The notes under the pieces are model-generated. The model was given only the letters and a program-made list of their open reading frames with translations, was not told the origin of the DNA and made no database searches. Positions 24,276 through 35,491 of a stretch of 64,000 bases of DNA are shown one piece after another. Positions within the stretch are counted from its first letter, which is position 1. Every line of letters starts with the position of its first letter. The DNA is taken from NCBI GenBank assembly GCA_009801085.1, contig VNWV01000009.1:734501-798500 (forward strand). Reading direction: 5' to 3'. The DNA is from Lasiodiplodia sp. COLG20. Its lineage: Eukaryota; Ascomycota; Dothideomycetes; Botryosphaeriales; Botryosphaeriaceae. Made by a program: the position numbers and the translations under genes.

Positions 24276-25547
24276 ATGTTGCTCCTCGACTACCAGAATG
24301 TTCTCATCGAGTCGCTGCTCAATGACCGCTTCTCCGGGTACGCCAGCCCTCGCCGTTCCCGTCGCCCCGACCCCTCGGCGCACCCCCGCGCCGTAGCGGC
24401 TGGGTAGCTCGCATACTGACGGTCCGCAGCCAAGCTCCCGTCTCCATCGACCAGATCGTCTCCGACTTCGACGGCGTGACCTTCCACATCTCCACCCCCG
24501 AGGCCAAGACCAAGATTGTCATCTCCATCGCCGTCCGCTGCTTCCAGGAGCTAGTCAAGTACGGAGCACAGGAGGTGCTGGAGCGCGAGTACGGCCCGTA
24601 CATTGTCGCCCCGGAGTCTGGCTACGACTTCTCTATCCAGGTTGACCTCGAGGACCTGCCCGCCGAGCAAGGTACAATGAAGACTGCTGGACGCGTCAAT
24701 TGGGAGAGTGCCTGTCGCTGATTGCTGCCTGAACAGAGGCCCGCGATGACCTGGTCCGCCGTATTTCGCTGCTGAAGCGCAATGCCATGGCCGCTCCCTT
24801 CGAGCAGGCCTTCGACGAGTTTGCCGCCCTGCAGGAGGAGGCTGCCAAGTACACCTCCGAATCCGCCCCGCAAGGCGTGCGCGAGGGCGGCGAGGTCCGC
24901 GCTATCCACTACCGCGAGGAGGAGGCCATCTACATCAAGGCGAGCCACGACAGAGTTACCGTCATTTTCAGCACCGTTTTCAGAGAAGAGACGGACCGCA
25001 TCTTCGGCAAGGTTTTCCTCCAGGTATGCAAAGCTGAGCTGTCTTTGATTTTCGTGTAGCTAAAGCTATGTGACTAGGAATTCGTCGACGCGAGAAGGCG
25101 AGCTATCCAGAACGCTCCCCAGGTCCTGTTCAGGAACGATCCTCCACTTGAGATTCAGGGTCAGCCCGAGGTCGCTCAGGTTCAGAAGGGCGAGGTTGGC
25201 TACATCACCTTCGGTATGATGTCATCGTTCGGTGCTTCCCATGATGCATGCTAAATTATTTTAGTCCTTTTCCCAAGGCACTTGACCCCTCAGCGTCGCT
25301 ACGAGGTCATTTCCCACATCCAGACCTTCCGTGACTACTTCCACTACCACATCAAGGCGTCCAAGGCCTACATTCACTCGAGAATGCGGAGACGTACCGC
25401 CGACTTCCTCCAGGGTATGCTCAGGATTGGACTTTTCAATACTTTGGCATCTGCTGACTATACACAGTTCTGCGCAGAGCCAGGCCTGAGACGGAGGAGA
25501 AGGAGAGGAAGACTGCTAGCGGCCGTACCTTCAAGGTCAACTTCTAG
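24276..25547 (+). CDS. ARC35: Arp2/3 complex 34-kDa subunit (ARPC2)
   Basis: Six exons (24276-24337, 24430-24671, 24737-25023, 25078-25213, 25265-25414, 25468-25547) give 318 residues. ARPC2 features are continuous across the splices: MLLLDYQNVLIESLL, APVSIDQIVSDFDGVTFHIS, LVRRISLLKRNAMAAPFEQ, YIKASHDRVTVIFSTVF, EFVDARR, then FPRHLTPQRRYEVISHIQTF and FRDYFHYHIKASKAYIHSRM. With ARPC4 this subunit forms the structural core of the complex that nucleates branched actin at the plus-end cortex and at endocytic patches. Introns are 51-92 bp and mostly phase 1. The density of introns in so short a gene contrasts with the single introns of its neighbours. The identification is firm. Confidence 0.94.
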
Positions 25548-25969
25548 AAGACGCCATTACCCAAAAACGAGGGACTACGAGATATCACCCAGCGGCCCGA
25601 AGCGCTGCACCAACAACCAAGCTGGCCAAAGCGCCTGTGCGCTATGATCCAAATGACTCCACAACGCTTCCCCAAAAAGAAGTAGAGCTGGACCAAATAA
25701 TAGGTGTTCATTGTGTAGTACGAGTTGAGATGCAGGAAGCGGACGACAATAGATGCAAACTCCAAATGTTCTCTCAGACCTCCATGTGTGGTACCGAAAA
25801 TCAAACGTTCCCGCTCTTAATGATTGAGAGGACTGAACCCTGACTGACTCCAACTCTTCCCGGTACGCTGTCGTGGAGAAAATAAGCACGAAAGAAGTGG
25901 AGAATAGATATATCAAGGGAAAACCGAGAAGATCGAGGAGAGGAGATGTCAAGATCAACTACCCCCGCC

Positions 25970-26397
25970 TTAACCACTCCATCCCATGCCCCCCACACCA
26001 TACTTGGTCCTATCTCCCAATCCTAGCTTCTCGTATTCCTCTCGCCTTCTTGCTTTCTTCTCCGCTCGCTCAGGATTGTCCGGCTCCCCGCCCATCTTGG
26101 CCTTCACACGGTCGAAAGTGGTGCTCAACTTCGACTTTTTAGAGCTCGTAGTGGAACTAATATGCCTTTGGTCAGTAATCAGTGGCAAAGCGCGTGTAAA
26201 GTTGAGGTAATCGGGGGTATTTGTTACCTCTCCGCGTTGCCGCCTCCGCTGTTGTTGTCGCTCTTCTCAGTGTACTCGGGCAATGTGGAGACGGTGTCGG
26301 TGGAGTGTCGTCCAGGGAGGAAGGTGTCCGAGGCCTCTTTGGCCTTGCTGGGTTGGGCTGAAGAGGCGTTGCGGGCCGGCGTGTTCTGAGAAGCCAT
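25970..26397 (-). CDS. Small conserved fungal protein, function unknown
   Basis: Two exons on the minus strand (26397-26228, 26156-25970), joined over a 71-bp intron, give 118 residues. The first half is Ser/Thr/Asn-rich and disordered (LPGRHSTDTVSTLPEYTEK). The second half is highly charged with a compact motif, FDRVKAKMGGEPDNPERA, followed by a KKARRREEYEKLGLG helix and a Gly-rich end (TKYGVGGMGWSG). I recall this C-terminal pattern from short uncharacterised ascomycete proteins, but know no function. No signal peptide or membrane segment is present. Its start has the context GCCATGG on the coding strand's complement. It is convergent with ARPC2 with about 420 bp between stops. Confidence 0.7.
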
Positions 26398-28130
26398 GGA
26401 GGAGTCGCGCTCGTTCTGATGGTCGTGATGGTCTAGGGGCTTGGAGGAGAGCGAGAGGCCGTAAGAGAAGTTTGAGAACGCCAGGGTGGGCAGTTGAAGT
26501 GGAGTGGGTTATGTGTATGGATTGACCGCAGTTTGTTCTGCAGCAACGCCACGGGCTTGAGCAGACGCGGGCTTGATACTTGAGCGTATTGGATAGATGT
26601 GCCGTGTGGCGATCAAGGTTGAGAGTGAGAACAAATGGGGAAATGGCAAAAATGATAGGATGAGTGATTCAAGACCGGCAGGCGGAAACGCTTGCGATAT
26701 TTTGATGTCCCTTAGGCTCGTTGTCACAACAAAGCGTATGTTCTTATAAGCACCCTCCTTTTGCCAGGATCTCGCACCTAAAGACACTTATCATCGCAGA
26801 GTCATTAACCTAGACCAACCAAAGCCTGTGAAATGCGGCCCGCAGACACCACCTTACTCTTCAAGTCTTCCCCCGGCCTGACGTGGCGCTGGGTGTGTCA
26901 GCACACCCTTTCTTTATTGCCGCGGTGCGCAACGATGTTCCCTCGTGAGCGAGGGAGGCGCAAGGCAACAACAATTTGACGTATGCACAACACGACACGA
27001 GACGTGCTTCCTAAAAATATCTTTTCCTTATCCACAAGACGAAGCTGGCATATGGACTTGAATTTTCAGAACATGAGTTCGCAAGTCTGAAATAGGTGAC
27101 TTGAGATGTCCTTCCATTCGCCTGCAAATGCGAATAGTAAGAATCTACACATCACGCGCAAGAACAAAAGCATTCCGCGGCAACAAAAAGTTGGAATAAT
27201 GCTCCGATAGACCCACATACCCCAAACGCAATCTCCGCCATTGTTCTTCTCTAGATAAATGGTGGTGGCAGTGCTTTGCAAGGTGTATTCGCCTGTATGG
27301 TCGAGCCAATCAAAGCCCCGGGAATCGACCGGGTGGGCCGCCGTCCCGTCCCGTTCATGCACGGACTTCCTTCACTAGGCAACCTGATTTCACAGGCTCT
27401 GGGAGGTTGGTTCTCCTCATCCACGTAAGAAGGTGGCTACCTAAATCTTGGATGTAACGTCATCCCGTGCCTCATCAAATTTCGTCTATCCCTTTCCGTC
27501 GAGTGGCTGGTACCAGCAGTCAGGCAGCAGAATATTCGTGCATGTCGTTGGCGGCTGCAACTTATCAGATAGATCAGGAATCTCTCTAGTGACTCACTAC
27601 TTGTCGCAGCGATCGTCCGGATAAAGATTAAAGAGGTGTATCGCAGCCGAAGGCTTGCATGTGTTTGTCTACTAAGGGGGTTTTGCATTCGAAGGTTAGC
27701 GCGAAGAATAGCAGGATCCTCAAATCTAGTGACTATGTCTTACCCTTTTTTTTTTTGCTTCAACTACCCATGACTTGGCCAAAAAAAAAAAAACATTCAC
27801 GCCAGCCTTCAGCTCTTACCCGTCTGTAGTTGTGAAACTGTGTAGCTAAGATTACCACATGACCAACCAAGCATTAAGTCCACGTTTAAACACAAAATTC
27901 ATTGTCCTACATCAAGGAATCTGGAGAGATTTCAAAATCGTCTTACCGTCCTCTCCGGTCCATATCTACACTTTCCACCCTGCCCATTTCAAGCCTAGAG
28001 AATCCAGACATACGCTAAGCCGTACGCCCGCATAACGCAATAATACAAATGTAACATGGAAGAAGAACCGCTGAAACTTTTCCGGTCCGCTTCGTGAAAC
28101 GTGAAGAGAAATGAAGAGTCCTCGACCAGC
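26398..28130. other. Gene-free stretch between the small fungal protein and CPA2
   Basis: About 1.7 kb without a supported gene. It contains a T11 and A13 pair at 27746-27793. On the minus strand a spliced frame can be drawn around 27362-27010 but lacks an ATG. Confidence 0.45.
27746..27793. repeat. Inverted homopolymer pair T11...A13
   Basis: T11 at 27746-27756 and A13 at 27781-27793 are separated by 24 bases. Together they could form an A:T hairpin or act as poly(dA:dT) nucleosome-excluding tracts. Nothing else around them suggests a mobile element. Confidence 0.5.
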
Positions 28131-31100
28131 TTACAAAGGCTTGCTGCCAATGAACTCGCTCCACTTCTTGACTTCGTTCGGGATGCCTTCCTGGCGAGGA
28201 AGCTTCTCACTGCAGCACTGAGCAAACAACTGGGCCGTCTGTGAGGTTGAAGTTAGCTTTCGGTCTAGATCGAAGGGTAATGCTTCAGCTTGATTTCACT
28301 CACCTTGGGCTCCATGAAAAGCGGGACACCGAAGTCGACCGCGTTCCTACGCATAACGTAGTCCTCATCAACCAGGCTACTGGCCCTGGTCTTGGCCAGG
28401 TTGAAGACACCGCGGATGTCATACTTCTCAAAGACCTCACGGAGGGCACGCTTGTCCTCCTTGGGGAACTCGATGACCTCAACCGAGACACCCTCGGCCT
28501 TGGAAGTCTGCTCGAGGTGGTTCTTGACCTCGTTGTTGGCGGCGTACAGCTTGTAGCCCAGCGGAGCAAGGTAGTCAACAATCTTGGCGAGCTCAGGCTT
28601 GGTGATGTCACCACCGAAGAGAAGACCCTCACCAGGCTCGGGCACGCGGAAGTTCATCATGGACTGAACTGAAGTCCAGTATGCCTCAACCAAGTCCTTG
28701 CCGAAGCAAGCCATCTCGCCGGTACTGGCCATCTCGACACCGAGGTAGGGATCGGCGCCAGCAAGACGGGTCCACGAGAACTGAGGCACCTTGGTAGCGA
28801 CGTAGTCGCGCTTCTCAGCCATGAGATCAACCGGCTCAGGAACGTCGGTGGCAAGGAGAGCCTTGCTCGCGACATCAATGAAGTTGGTACCGAGAACCTT
28901 GCTGACGAAGGGGAACGAACGAGAAGCGCGGAGGTTGCACTCAATGACCTTGAGCGAAGCCTCGCCGCCTTCGGGATCATCAGCCTTGATGATCTGCATG
29001 TTGAAGGGACCGGTGATGTTCCAGGCCTTGGCCACCTTGTCCGCGATCTCCTTGCAGCGGTCAAGAATCGACTTCTCAAGGCTGACAGGGGGGAGAACAA
29101 GAGTAGCGTCGCCAGAGTGAACACCAGCATTCTCGACGTGCTCACTGACAGCGTGGACGAGGACAGAGCCGTTGCTAGCCACCGCATCAACATCGATTTC
29201 CTGGGCACCCTCAATGTATTGCGTGATGACGACGGGGTGATCAGGAGAGACGTTGCTGGCGGCAGTGAGCTTTTCTTCCAGCTCGCCTTCAGTGTGAATA
29301 ACAGTCATGGCAGCACCAGACAGGACGTAGCTGGGACGGACAAGGACGGGGTAGCCGACGTTCTGGGCGAACTGCTTGGCCTCCTCGAACGAAGTAAGCT
29401 CCTTCCACTTGGGCTGGTCGACTCCAATGGAGTCCAGGATCTGCGAGAACTTGTGCCTGTCCTCCGCCTTGTCGATGTCGTTGGGGTCGGTGCCGAGAAC
29501 ATTGGCCTTGCCGACCTCCTGCAGCTTGAGCGCAATGTTCTGCGCGAGCTGGCCACCAACGGAGACTACAACACCGCTGGCAGTCTCGAGCTCGTAGATA
29601 TCCATGACCCGCTCGTAACTGAGCTCCTCAAAGTAGAGCTTGTCGGCAACGTCGAAATCTGTGCTGTACGTTTCCGGATTGTAATTTATCATGACAGTCT
29701 TCTTGCCAAGCCTGTTCAGAGACTGAGTGGCCATGACAGCGGACCAATCAAATTCGACAGAGCTACCGATACGGTAGACACCGCTACCAAGGACGACAAC
29801 ACCGTGGTCATCGAAGGTAACGTCGTGGGACGAGGCGTTGTAGGTGGTGTACAGGTAGTTGGTGTCAGCAGGGAACTCGGCAGCAAGGGTATCAATCTTC
29901 TTGACGAAGGGAGTGATTCCGAAGCTCTTCCTGAGTGCGCGGACCTCGTCCTCAGTGCTGTTAACAGCAAGAGCAATCTGCTTGTCAGAGAAACCAAGCT
30001 TCTTGGACTTCTGGACAAGCTCCTTCTTCAAACCGGAGAGGCTGCCAATCTCCTTGAGCTCGTTGGTGCAGTCGACAATGTTCTGCAGCTTGTACAAGAA
30101 CCATTTGTCAATCTTGCTCAGCTCGTGAATCTTGTCAACGCTGTAGCCCTCGTGGAACATGGCCTGACCGACGGCGAGCCATCTCCTGTCCGTGGGGTTG
30201 GCGAGAGCATCATCAAGGTCCTCGAACTTGTCGCCCTGGAAACCCAGGAACTTGGGGTCGACCTGACGGCAAGCCTTCTGGAAGGACTCCTCAAAGGTCC
30301 TACCGATAGCCATGACCTCACCAACAGACTTCATGGAGCTTCCAATGTCACGCTTGACGTTCTGGAACTTGCTCAAATCCCAACGGGGCATCTTGGTGAC
30401 AATGTAGTCCAGCGAAGGCTCGAAGTTGGCGGTAGTAGTCTTGGTAACAGCGTTGGGGAGCTCAGGCAGGGTGTGGCCAAGACCAATCTTAGCCGCGGTG
30501 TAGGCCAGAGGGTAGCCAGTGGCCTTCGAGGCGAGAGCAGAAGAACGAGAGAGACGAGCGTTAACCTCAATGACCCTGTAGTCGAGGCCATCAGGCTGCA
30601 GAGCGTACTGAACGTTACACTCGCCAACAACGCCGAGATGACGGACGATCTTGATGGAAGCGGAGCGGAGCATGTGGTACTCCTCGTCGCTGAAAGTCTG
30701 ACTGGGGGAAACGACGATGCTGTCACCAGTGTGAACACCAAGAGGATCGAAGTTCTCCATGTTGCAGACAGTGATGCAGTTGTCGCTGGCATCGCGGACA
30801 ACCTCATACTCGGCCTCCTTCCAGCCCTTGAGCGACTTCTCGACCAGGATCTGGGGAGACAGGGTCAGGGACCTGGCAGCCAAGTTCCTGAGCTCCTCCT
30901 TGTTGTTGGCAAAACCAGAGCCCAGGCCACCCAGAGCGTAGGCAGCACGGACAATGATGGGGTATCCGACCTTTTCCGCAGCATCCAAAGCCTCGTCGAT
31001 GGTGCCGACGGCGATTGACTCGGCAATGGGAATGTTGATCTCACCGAGGGCCTTGGCAAAAAGGTCACGGTCCTCACTGGTCTCCAGAGTCTTGATGCTG

Positions 31101-31755
31101 GTACCAAGCACCTTGACGTTGTAGCGCTCCAGGACGCCCATCTTGTTCAGCTTGACACCCAAGTTCAGAGCAGTCTGACCACCGAAGCTGAGGAAGATGC
31201 CGTCGGGCCTCTCCTTCTCGATGACGTACGTCACATATTCGGGAGTAACGGGGAGGTAGTAGATCTCGTCTGCGAGCACATGGGAGGTCTGGATGGTAGC
31301 AATGTTGGGGTTAATGAGGACCGACTTCACGCCGGCCTCCTTCAGGGCCTTCAGGGCCTGGGAGCCTGTGGAGGGAGCATGTTAGGCATTGGCGCGTGGC
31401 GGACAAAGGACAACTTACCAGAGTAATCGAATTCTCCGGCTTGACCAATACTGAGACCACCACTGCCAATAACCAGCACCTTCTTGACGTCCACGAGGTC
31501 CCTAGCGCCAGCAATGGCACCGCTGTTCAGGTAGGCCTGGGCGTTGGGAGCCTCGGCGGTGGAGCGGAGGGCGGCAAGCCTGGAGAAGGCGCGAAGCTGC
31601 TGGGTCTCAACCCTAGGCGTCTGGCCCTTCCTCAGCGAGAGGAGGGGCTGCGCGGCGCTTGCGGTGAAGCAGCGAGCAGAGACGGGAGAAGCTCCCACGC
31701 GGCATTGGCGAAGGAGGTTGGGCGCACGACGCGCCAGCCGACCGGACAAAGCCAT
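28131..31755 (-). CDS. CPA2: Carbamoyl-phosphate synthase, arginine-specific, large chain (mitochondrial)
   Basis: Three exons on the minus strand (31755-31419, 31365-28304, 28238-28131) give 1168 residues. The N-terminus from ATG 31755 is an Arg/Ser/Ala-rich mitochondrial presequence of about 60-80 residues. The mature part begins [24 protein letters not shown]. Two homologous ATP-grasp halves follow, with [13 protein letters not shown] and [12 protein letters not shown] as matching segments, the oligomerisation domain between them, and the C-terminal MGS-like domain, which here ends FIGSKPL. It makes carbamoyl phosphate from glutamine-derived ammonia, bicarbonate and two ATP for arginine synthesis, with a separate small chain. 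No dihydroorotase or ATCase domain is fused, so this is not the pyrimidine enzyme. An in-frame ATG at 31794 would precede the presequence and is less likely. Three GAGTCA elements upstream suggest Gcn4/CpcA control. Confidence 0.95.
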
Positions 31756-31995
31756 TGGACCAGGAATTGGGGCGAGGATGATGAGGCCAGTCAAGGCTCT
31801 TCAAGCCTCAGCTAAGAGGTGGTCGAAGGGGTCTGCGGTGGACGTGTGTGCGGGAAAAGCTTGGGGAATGGCCGGCACGCGCGAAGCAAAAACTAAAGCG
31901 CGGGACCTGGCGATAAGTGATAAGGGCGGCCGGGGTCAGGCACGCCTCTGCTCGGCGGTGACGTTATCGAAATTGGCGCGCACACTCGGTCGGCA

Positions 31996-32389
31996 GAGTC
32001 AATGGCTTGGGAAACGCGGGTTGGGCAGTGTGGAAGACGCTTTAGTTGATCGAGGCCTTCCACAGGTGGTCTGCAGCGCGGTCAGTCATCACGGCAACGG
32101 CAGCGGGCGGCAGCGGGCGGTGCGCACCAGAGATGTAGTCCTGCAGCAAGAAGAGTCAGCTTGAATGCCCCAACACATTTTTGCACATGCCGGCGGCCAG
32201 TCCGCGCGCGCGTAGGGCGTCAGGCTGCGCGGACTCGGTGCTTTTGCTGCTAGCGCGTCGGGCGGCACGTACCTGAGAAGTGAAGATAGTCACAGCAGCA
32301 CGCATTCGCGGAGATGTGGTCGTTGTTGGCTCTGTGTGGGTGGGAGAGAAAGAAGAAGAGGAGGAGAGTGTTTGCGAACAGATGAGTCA
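31996..32389 (-). promoter_or_regulatory. Gcn4/CpcA-type elements upstream of CPA2
   Basis: GAGTCA occurs at 31996-32001 and 32153-32158, and a full TGAGTCA at 32383-32389, about 240, 400 and 630 bp before the CPA2 start. TGA(C/G)TCA is the known Gcn4/CpcA/CPC1 site for cross-pathway control of amino-acid synthesis. By chance about half a hexamer match is expected in this 1-kb interval, so three is suggestive but not conclusive. Confidence 0.5.
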
Positions 32390-32607
32390 AGAAATAGCTA
32401 GCGATTACGCCTGCGATGGTGTCGGTGCGGGCCAAGTGGGAAATAATTTTGGCTGCCCGAACATCGGACGCGCTATCGAGCCCTGAGCCCCTCCCGCAGA
32501 CTTTTGCTCGTCACGGCCCGTGGGTCCAATGATGGCATGCGGCGCAGGGCCCGTCAGGAAGACGAATAATCATCGACGCTCTCACAGCCCGACTGCGGGG
32601 TGTCGCC

Positions 32608-32634
32608 GCTGCTGCTGTTGCTGCTGCTGCTGCT
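32608..32634. repeat. GCT/CAG trinucleotide microsatellite
   Basis: Nine GCT units with one GTT interruption, in noncoding sequence between CPA2 and LCL3. Confidence 0.8.
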
Positions 32635-32808
32635 CCGTGCTGTGCAATTGCGCACTGGCAGATCTCTAGCATCTTGGTGTGTGCGTAACCGGGTGTCCAC
32701 AAATTCCGATTACGCCCCTCTGTCGCGAGGCCGCCGGAGATCATTTTATCATATTCACATTGTCATCGTGAGCTGCGCTCTCGGGCACTAGGCGCACAAT
32801 GCCGCTAT

Positions 32809-33701
32809 CTACTTCCTGCCTTGGCGCTTGTCTTTGGCCTCTTTGAGCTGCGCCTGCTTCGCCTCCTCCGCTTTCATCCTTTCTTTGTACTCGCGCGGGC
32901 TCTCCAGCTTCTCCTTCGGCTTGCTGAAGAAGCGTCCCAGCACCGAAGGCTGCGCCCACATCCCGACCCTTCCTTCCTTTGCCTTCGCTTCGGCATCTCT
33001 GTACTTTTGCTCGAGATCCCCAAATTCTGAACCTGTCTTGGCCTCATATACAGTAGCCAGGCCAGACTTTAACATCTCCAGCCCGACGTCTCTCTTGAAA
33101 AGCCCGTGACGAACGAAGACGGACGCCACTACGCGGTCATACTGATCGCGGCGATAAATGTATGCACGCACGCGTCGATTAAGGATGTAGTTCTTAAGCC
33201 AGTCGTACGCTTCTTGAGAGTAGGGTTGGGCAGGGCGGCCAAAGTGCGCCATTTCGGGGGCGTCGATGCCGGCGATGCGGATGTGGATCTGGTTTTTCAC
33301 GTCAGAGCGGTCGAAAGCGAGACTGGGCCTCATACAGTCTTCGACATCAATTCTTTACCGCTCGCGGGTATTTTCCTGCCTGGAAGCCATCCCCAGCCAG
33401 CTAACCTTCCGCCCGGGGTATGGAAGAGATGGAAGTTGTCTGCATCGCCGACCCTTGTCACAGTGCCAAAGAGGCTGCGCTCGCGGAAGAAGGAGGGTTT
33501 TATGTGGTTCACACTCGGGATGCGGCGCAGGTAGGACTTGTAGACGCGGACGAAGAAGAGGGTCGTCGCAGTCAATAAGAGGGTCGGAATGACTTGGCGC
33601 GGCTCAGTGTAGTGCTGCCAATCAATGGCATTGAGATTCTCGTTCCATTTTGAGACGGGGCGTTTGGAATCGTCGGACGAGCCCGACCCAGGCCAGCGCA
33701 T
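32809..33701 (-). CDS. LCL3: Probable endonuclease LCL3 (staphylococcal-nuclease domain)
   Basis: Exons 33701-33336 and 33288-32809, joined over a 47-bp intron, give 281 residues. The splice gives [16 protein letters not shown], matching the family. After a short hydrophilic N-terminus there is one membrane segment ([18 protein letters not shown], about residues 37-55), then the SNase fold: [20 protein letters not shown], the active-site [23 protein letters not shown] split by the intron, [14 protein letters not shown] and [15 protein letters not shown]. Asp, Arg and Glu positions expected for SNase catalysis are present. A Lys/Glu-rich basic tail ends the protein. LCL3 in yeast is a membrane-anchored protein linked to mitochondria and long chronological life span; the substrate is unknown. 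It is divergent from the NSUN gene, 451 bp away. Confidence 0.93.
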
Positions 33702-34152
33702 GGTTGCGCGGTATGGGAGAAGAAGCGGGCGTTGATAAACAGAGCGGAGCCAGGGCTGCCAGCTAAGGCCATCTGTAGCCGAAGGCGGTGGCTGACGCTA
33801 ACTCCGTCATTTCTCAACGCCTCATTCGCTCCCCGCTCTCGCTTCCTCTACTACGCCAGATCATGTGAATTGGCGTTACGATGTCGCGACCCCTGTTGGT
33901 TCAAAGCGCTGTCCCGTCACGGACCTTCAACTAACACGTCGTCTACTCACACGCGATACCCTTGAAATGCTCGTAAGACTGGACCAAGGACTGTACTTCG
34001 GCTAAATTACCCCTATAGGTTTAGTGGACATCGAGCTCTTTGCGCCTGTCTGATTTGCGAGAAGCATTTGCCGACTCGACATCACCACAGAGCTGCATCT
34101 TCGGGAGAGCAAGGGAAAATACCTCAACGTCAGGCTCACCTAGACCGTAGCC

Positions 34153-35382
34153 ATGCCGACCAAGGCCGAGCGCAAACAGTTGGATGCAACATTGGCTGCT
34201 TTCCACTCTAACTATGCCTCTCCCGCAAACTGGGGAAATGAGAGATGGCATGGCTCACTTTATCCAGCCCTTGCCAAGCCTACTCGTTACGCCGCCCTGG
34301 TGAATCACTATGTTCCCCGTTCCGACTTCGACAAGGTTCTCGCGACGATTTCGGGACAAGAAATACAAGCAGTCCAGCTTCCAAGGGTGCCATCAGATTC
34401 GGAAGAAAATGCAACAACAACACCGCGGATATTGCTTCTCGAGCATGTTGCTCCGGCTGCAGAAGAAGACGGCAAGAAGCAGGACGCAGTCTTCCTCTTC
34501 CCTCCCCCGCAGCCCATTCCAACCCCATCAAACGGTGGGAAGGACCTCTTGTCGCACTGGAACATGGACGCCGCCTCTGCCCTTGGCGCACACATGCTCT
34601 CCGTCCAGCCCAATGACCGCGTCCTCGACCTCTGTGCCGCTCCTGGCGGTAAGTCTGTTGCGCTAGCCCAAATGATCTTCCCGCACCTACACGCCACTGG
34701 TGCCTCCTCAACACCGACCCAACCCATCGGCTGCCTCCACTCCAACGAAATCGACGCAGGCCGCAACAAGCGCCTTGCCGCAAACCTGCGTGCCTACATC
34801 CCAAGCTCACTATTCGACAGCGGCGCAGTGCGGGTGCTGCGTCTGGACGCTGCCGACGGGGCGCGCACCGTGGCGAAACTGCCATGCGGTGCGGGCGGCT
34901 ACGACCGCGTGCTGCTGGATGCGCCGTGCTCTTCGGAGCGTCACATCATCCACGCGCACGTCAAAGCTGCCGCCGGAGGCCGGATTGCGGATGACATGGC
35001 ACGGTGGCGTAAGGGGTCGAGCAAGGCGCTAGCGAAGCTGCAGGCGGAGCTACTAATGACAGCGTTGCGGGCGGTGAAGGTGGGTGGGAGGGTCGTGTAT
35101 TCGACGTGCTCTATTGAGACCGGCGAGAACGATGGGGTTGTGGAAAAGATGCTAGCGGCGATAGAGAAGGAGAGGAAAAAATTCGGGTTGTCGTGGGATG
35201 TGAGATTCGAGCTGGGAAGCTTACGAAAGAAGGGGGAAGAGGAGGCTGAAGTGGATGAGGCATTAGAGAAGCTGACAGAACAGACAAGGTATGGCAGGAT
35301 TGCTGTCCCCGATCACCCTGGTGGTGGCCAGTGGGGCCCGCTATTTTTCTGCGTCATCACGAAGGTGGCACAGAAACCTTAA
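34153..35382 (+). CDS. NOL1/NOP2/Sun RNA cytosine-5 methyltransferase (NSUN4-like)
   Basis: This is an intronless gene of 409 residues. The SAM-binding motif I is DLCAAPGGKS; the acidic motif II is in HSNEIDAGRNKRLAANL. Motif IV, LLDAPCSSERHI, has the cysteine that releases the product, and motif VI, RVVYSTCSIETGEN, holds the catalytic cysteine. The pattern DAPC(S/T)(S/T)xRH and the absence of a PUA or long nucleolar N-terminus point to the NSUN3/NSUN4 branch, whose members modify mitochondrial rRNA or tRNA. No clear mitochondrial presequence is visible, though the N-terminus is basic and short. The RNA target cannot be read from sequence. It is divergent from LCL3 and convergent with the MDR gene, about 110 bp from its stop. 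Confidence 0.88.
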   Translation: MPTKAERKQLDATLAAFHSNYASPANWGNERWHGSLYPALAKPTRYAALVNHYVPRSDFDKVLATISGQEIQAVQLPRVPSDSEENATTTPRILLLEHVAPAAEEDGKKQDAVFLFPPPQPIPTPSNGGKDLLSHWNMDAASALGAHMLSVQPNDRVLDLCAAPGGKSVALAQMIFPHLHATGASSTPTQPIGCLHSNEIDAGRNKRLAANLRAYIPSSLFDSGAVRVLRLDAADGARTVAKLPCGAGGYDRVLLDAPCSSERHIIHAHVKAAAGGRIADDMARWRKGSSKALAKLQAELLMTALRAVKVGGRVVYSTCSIETGENDGVVEKMLAAIEKERKKFGLSWDVRFELGSLRKKGEEEAEVDEALEKLTEQTRYGRIAVPDHPGGGQWGPLFFCVITKVAQKP

Positions 35383-35491
35383 GAGGGGCGGACTGCTGCT
35401 AACATCACACAGCTAATCAGAGACTAGAAGAAAGAGATCCTGAGACCAATAACTAGTGGTGTACGCTTCAAAGAGATGATGTATCTACAGC

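Noticed and set aside
27010..27362. Possible two-exon minus-strand gene with a GTATGT...TTTGCAG intron (27122-27220)
   Set aside because: The frame has no ATG and an in-frame stop upstream; no family resemblance, so it cannot be supported without transcripts.
29117..31018. Long open frame (over 600 codons) on the plus strand
   Set aside because: It is exactly antisense to the CPA2 coding exon and is a by-product of codon bias; its protein has no motif of its own.
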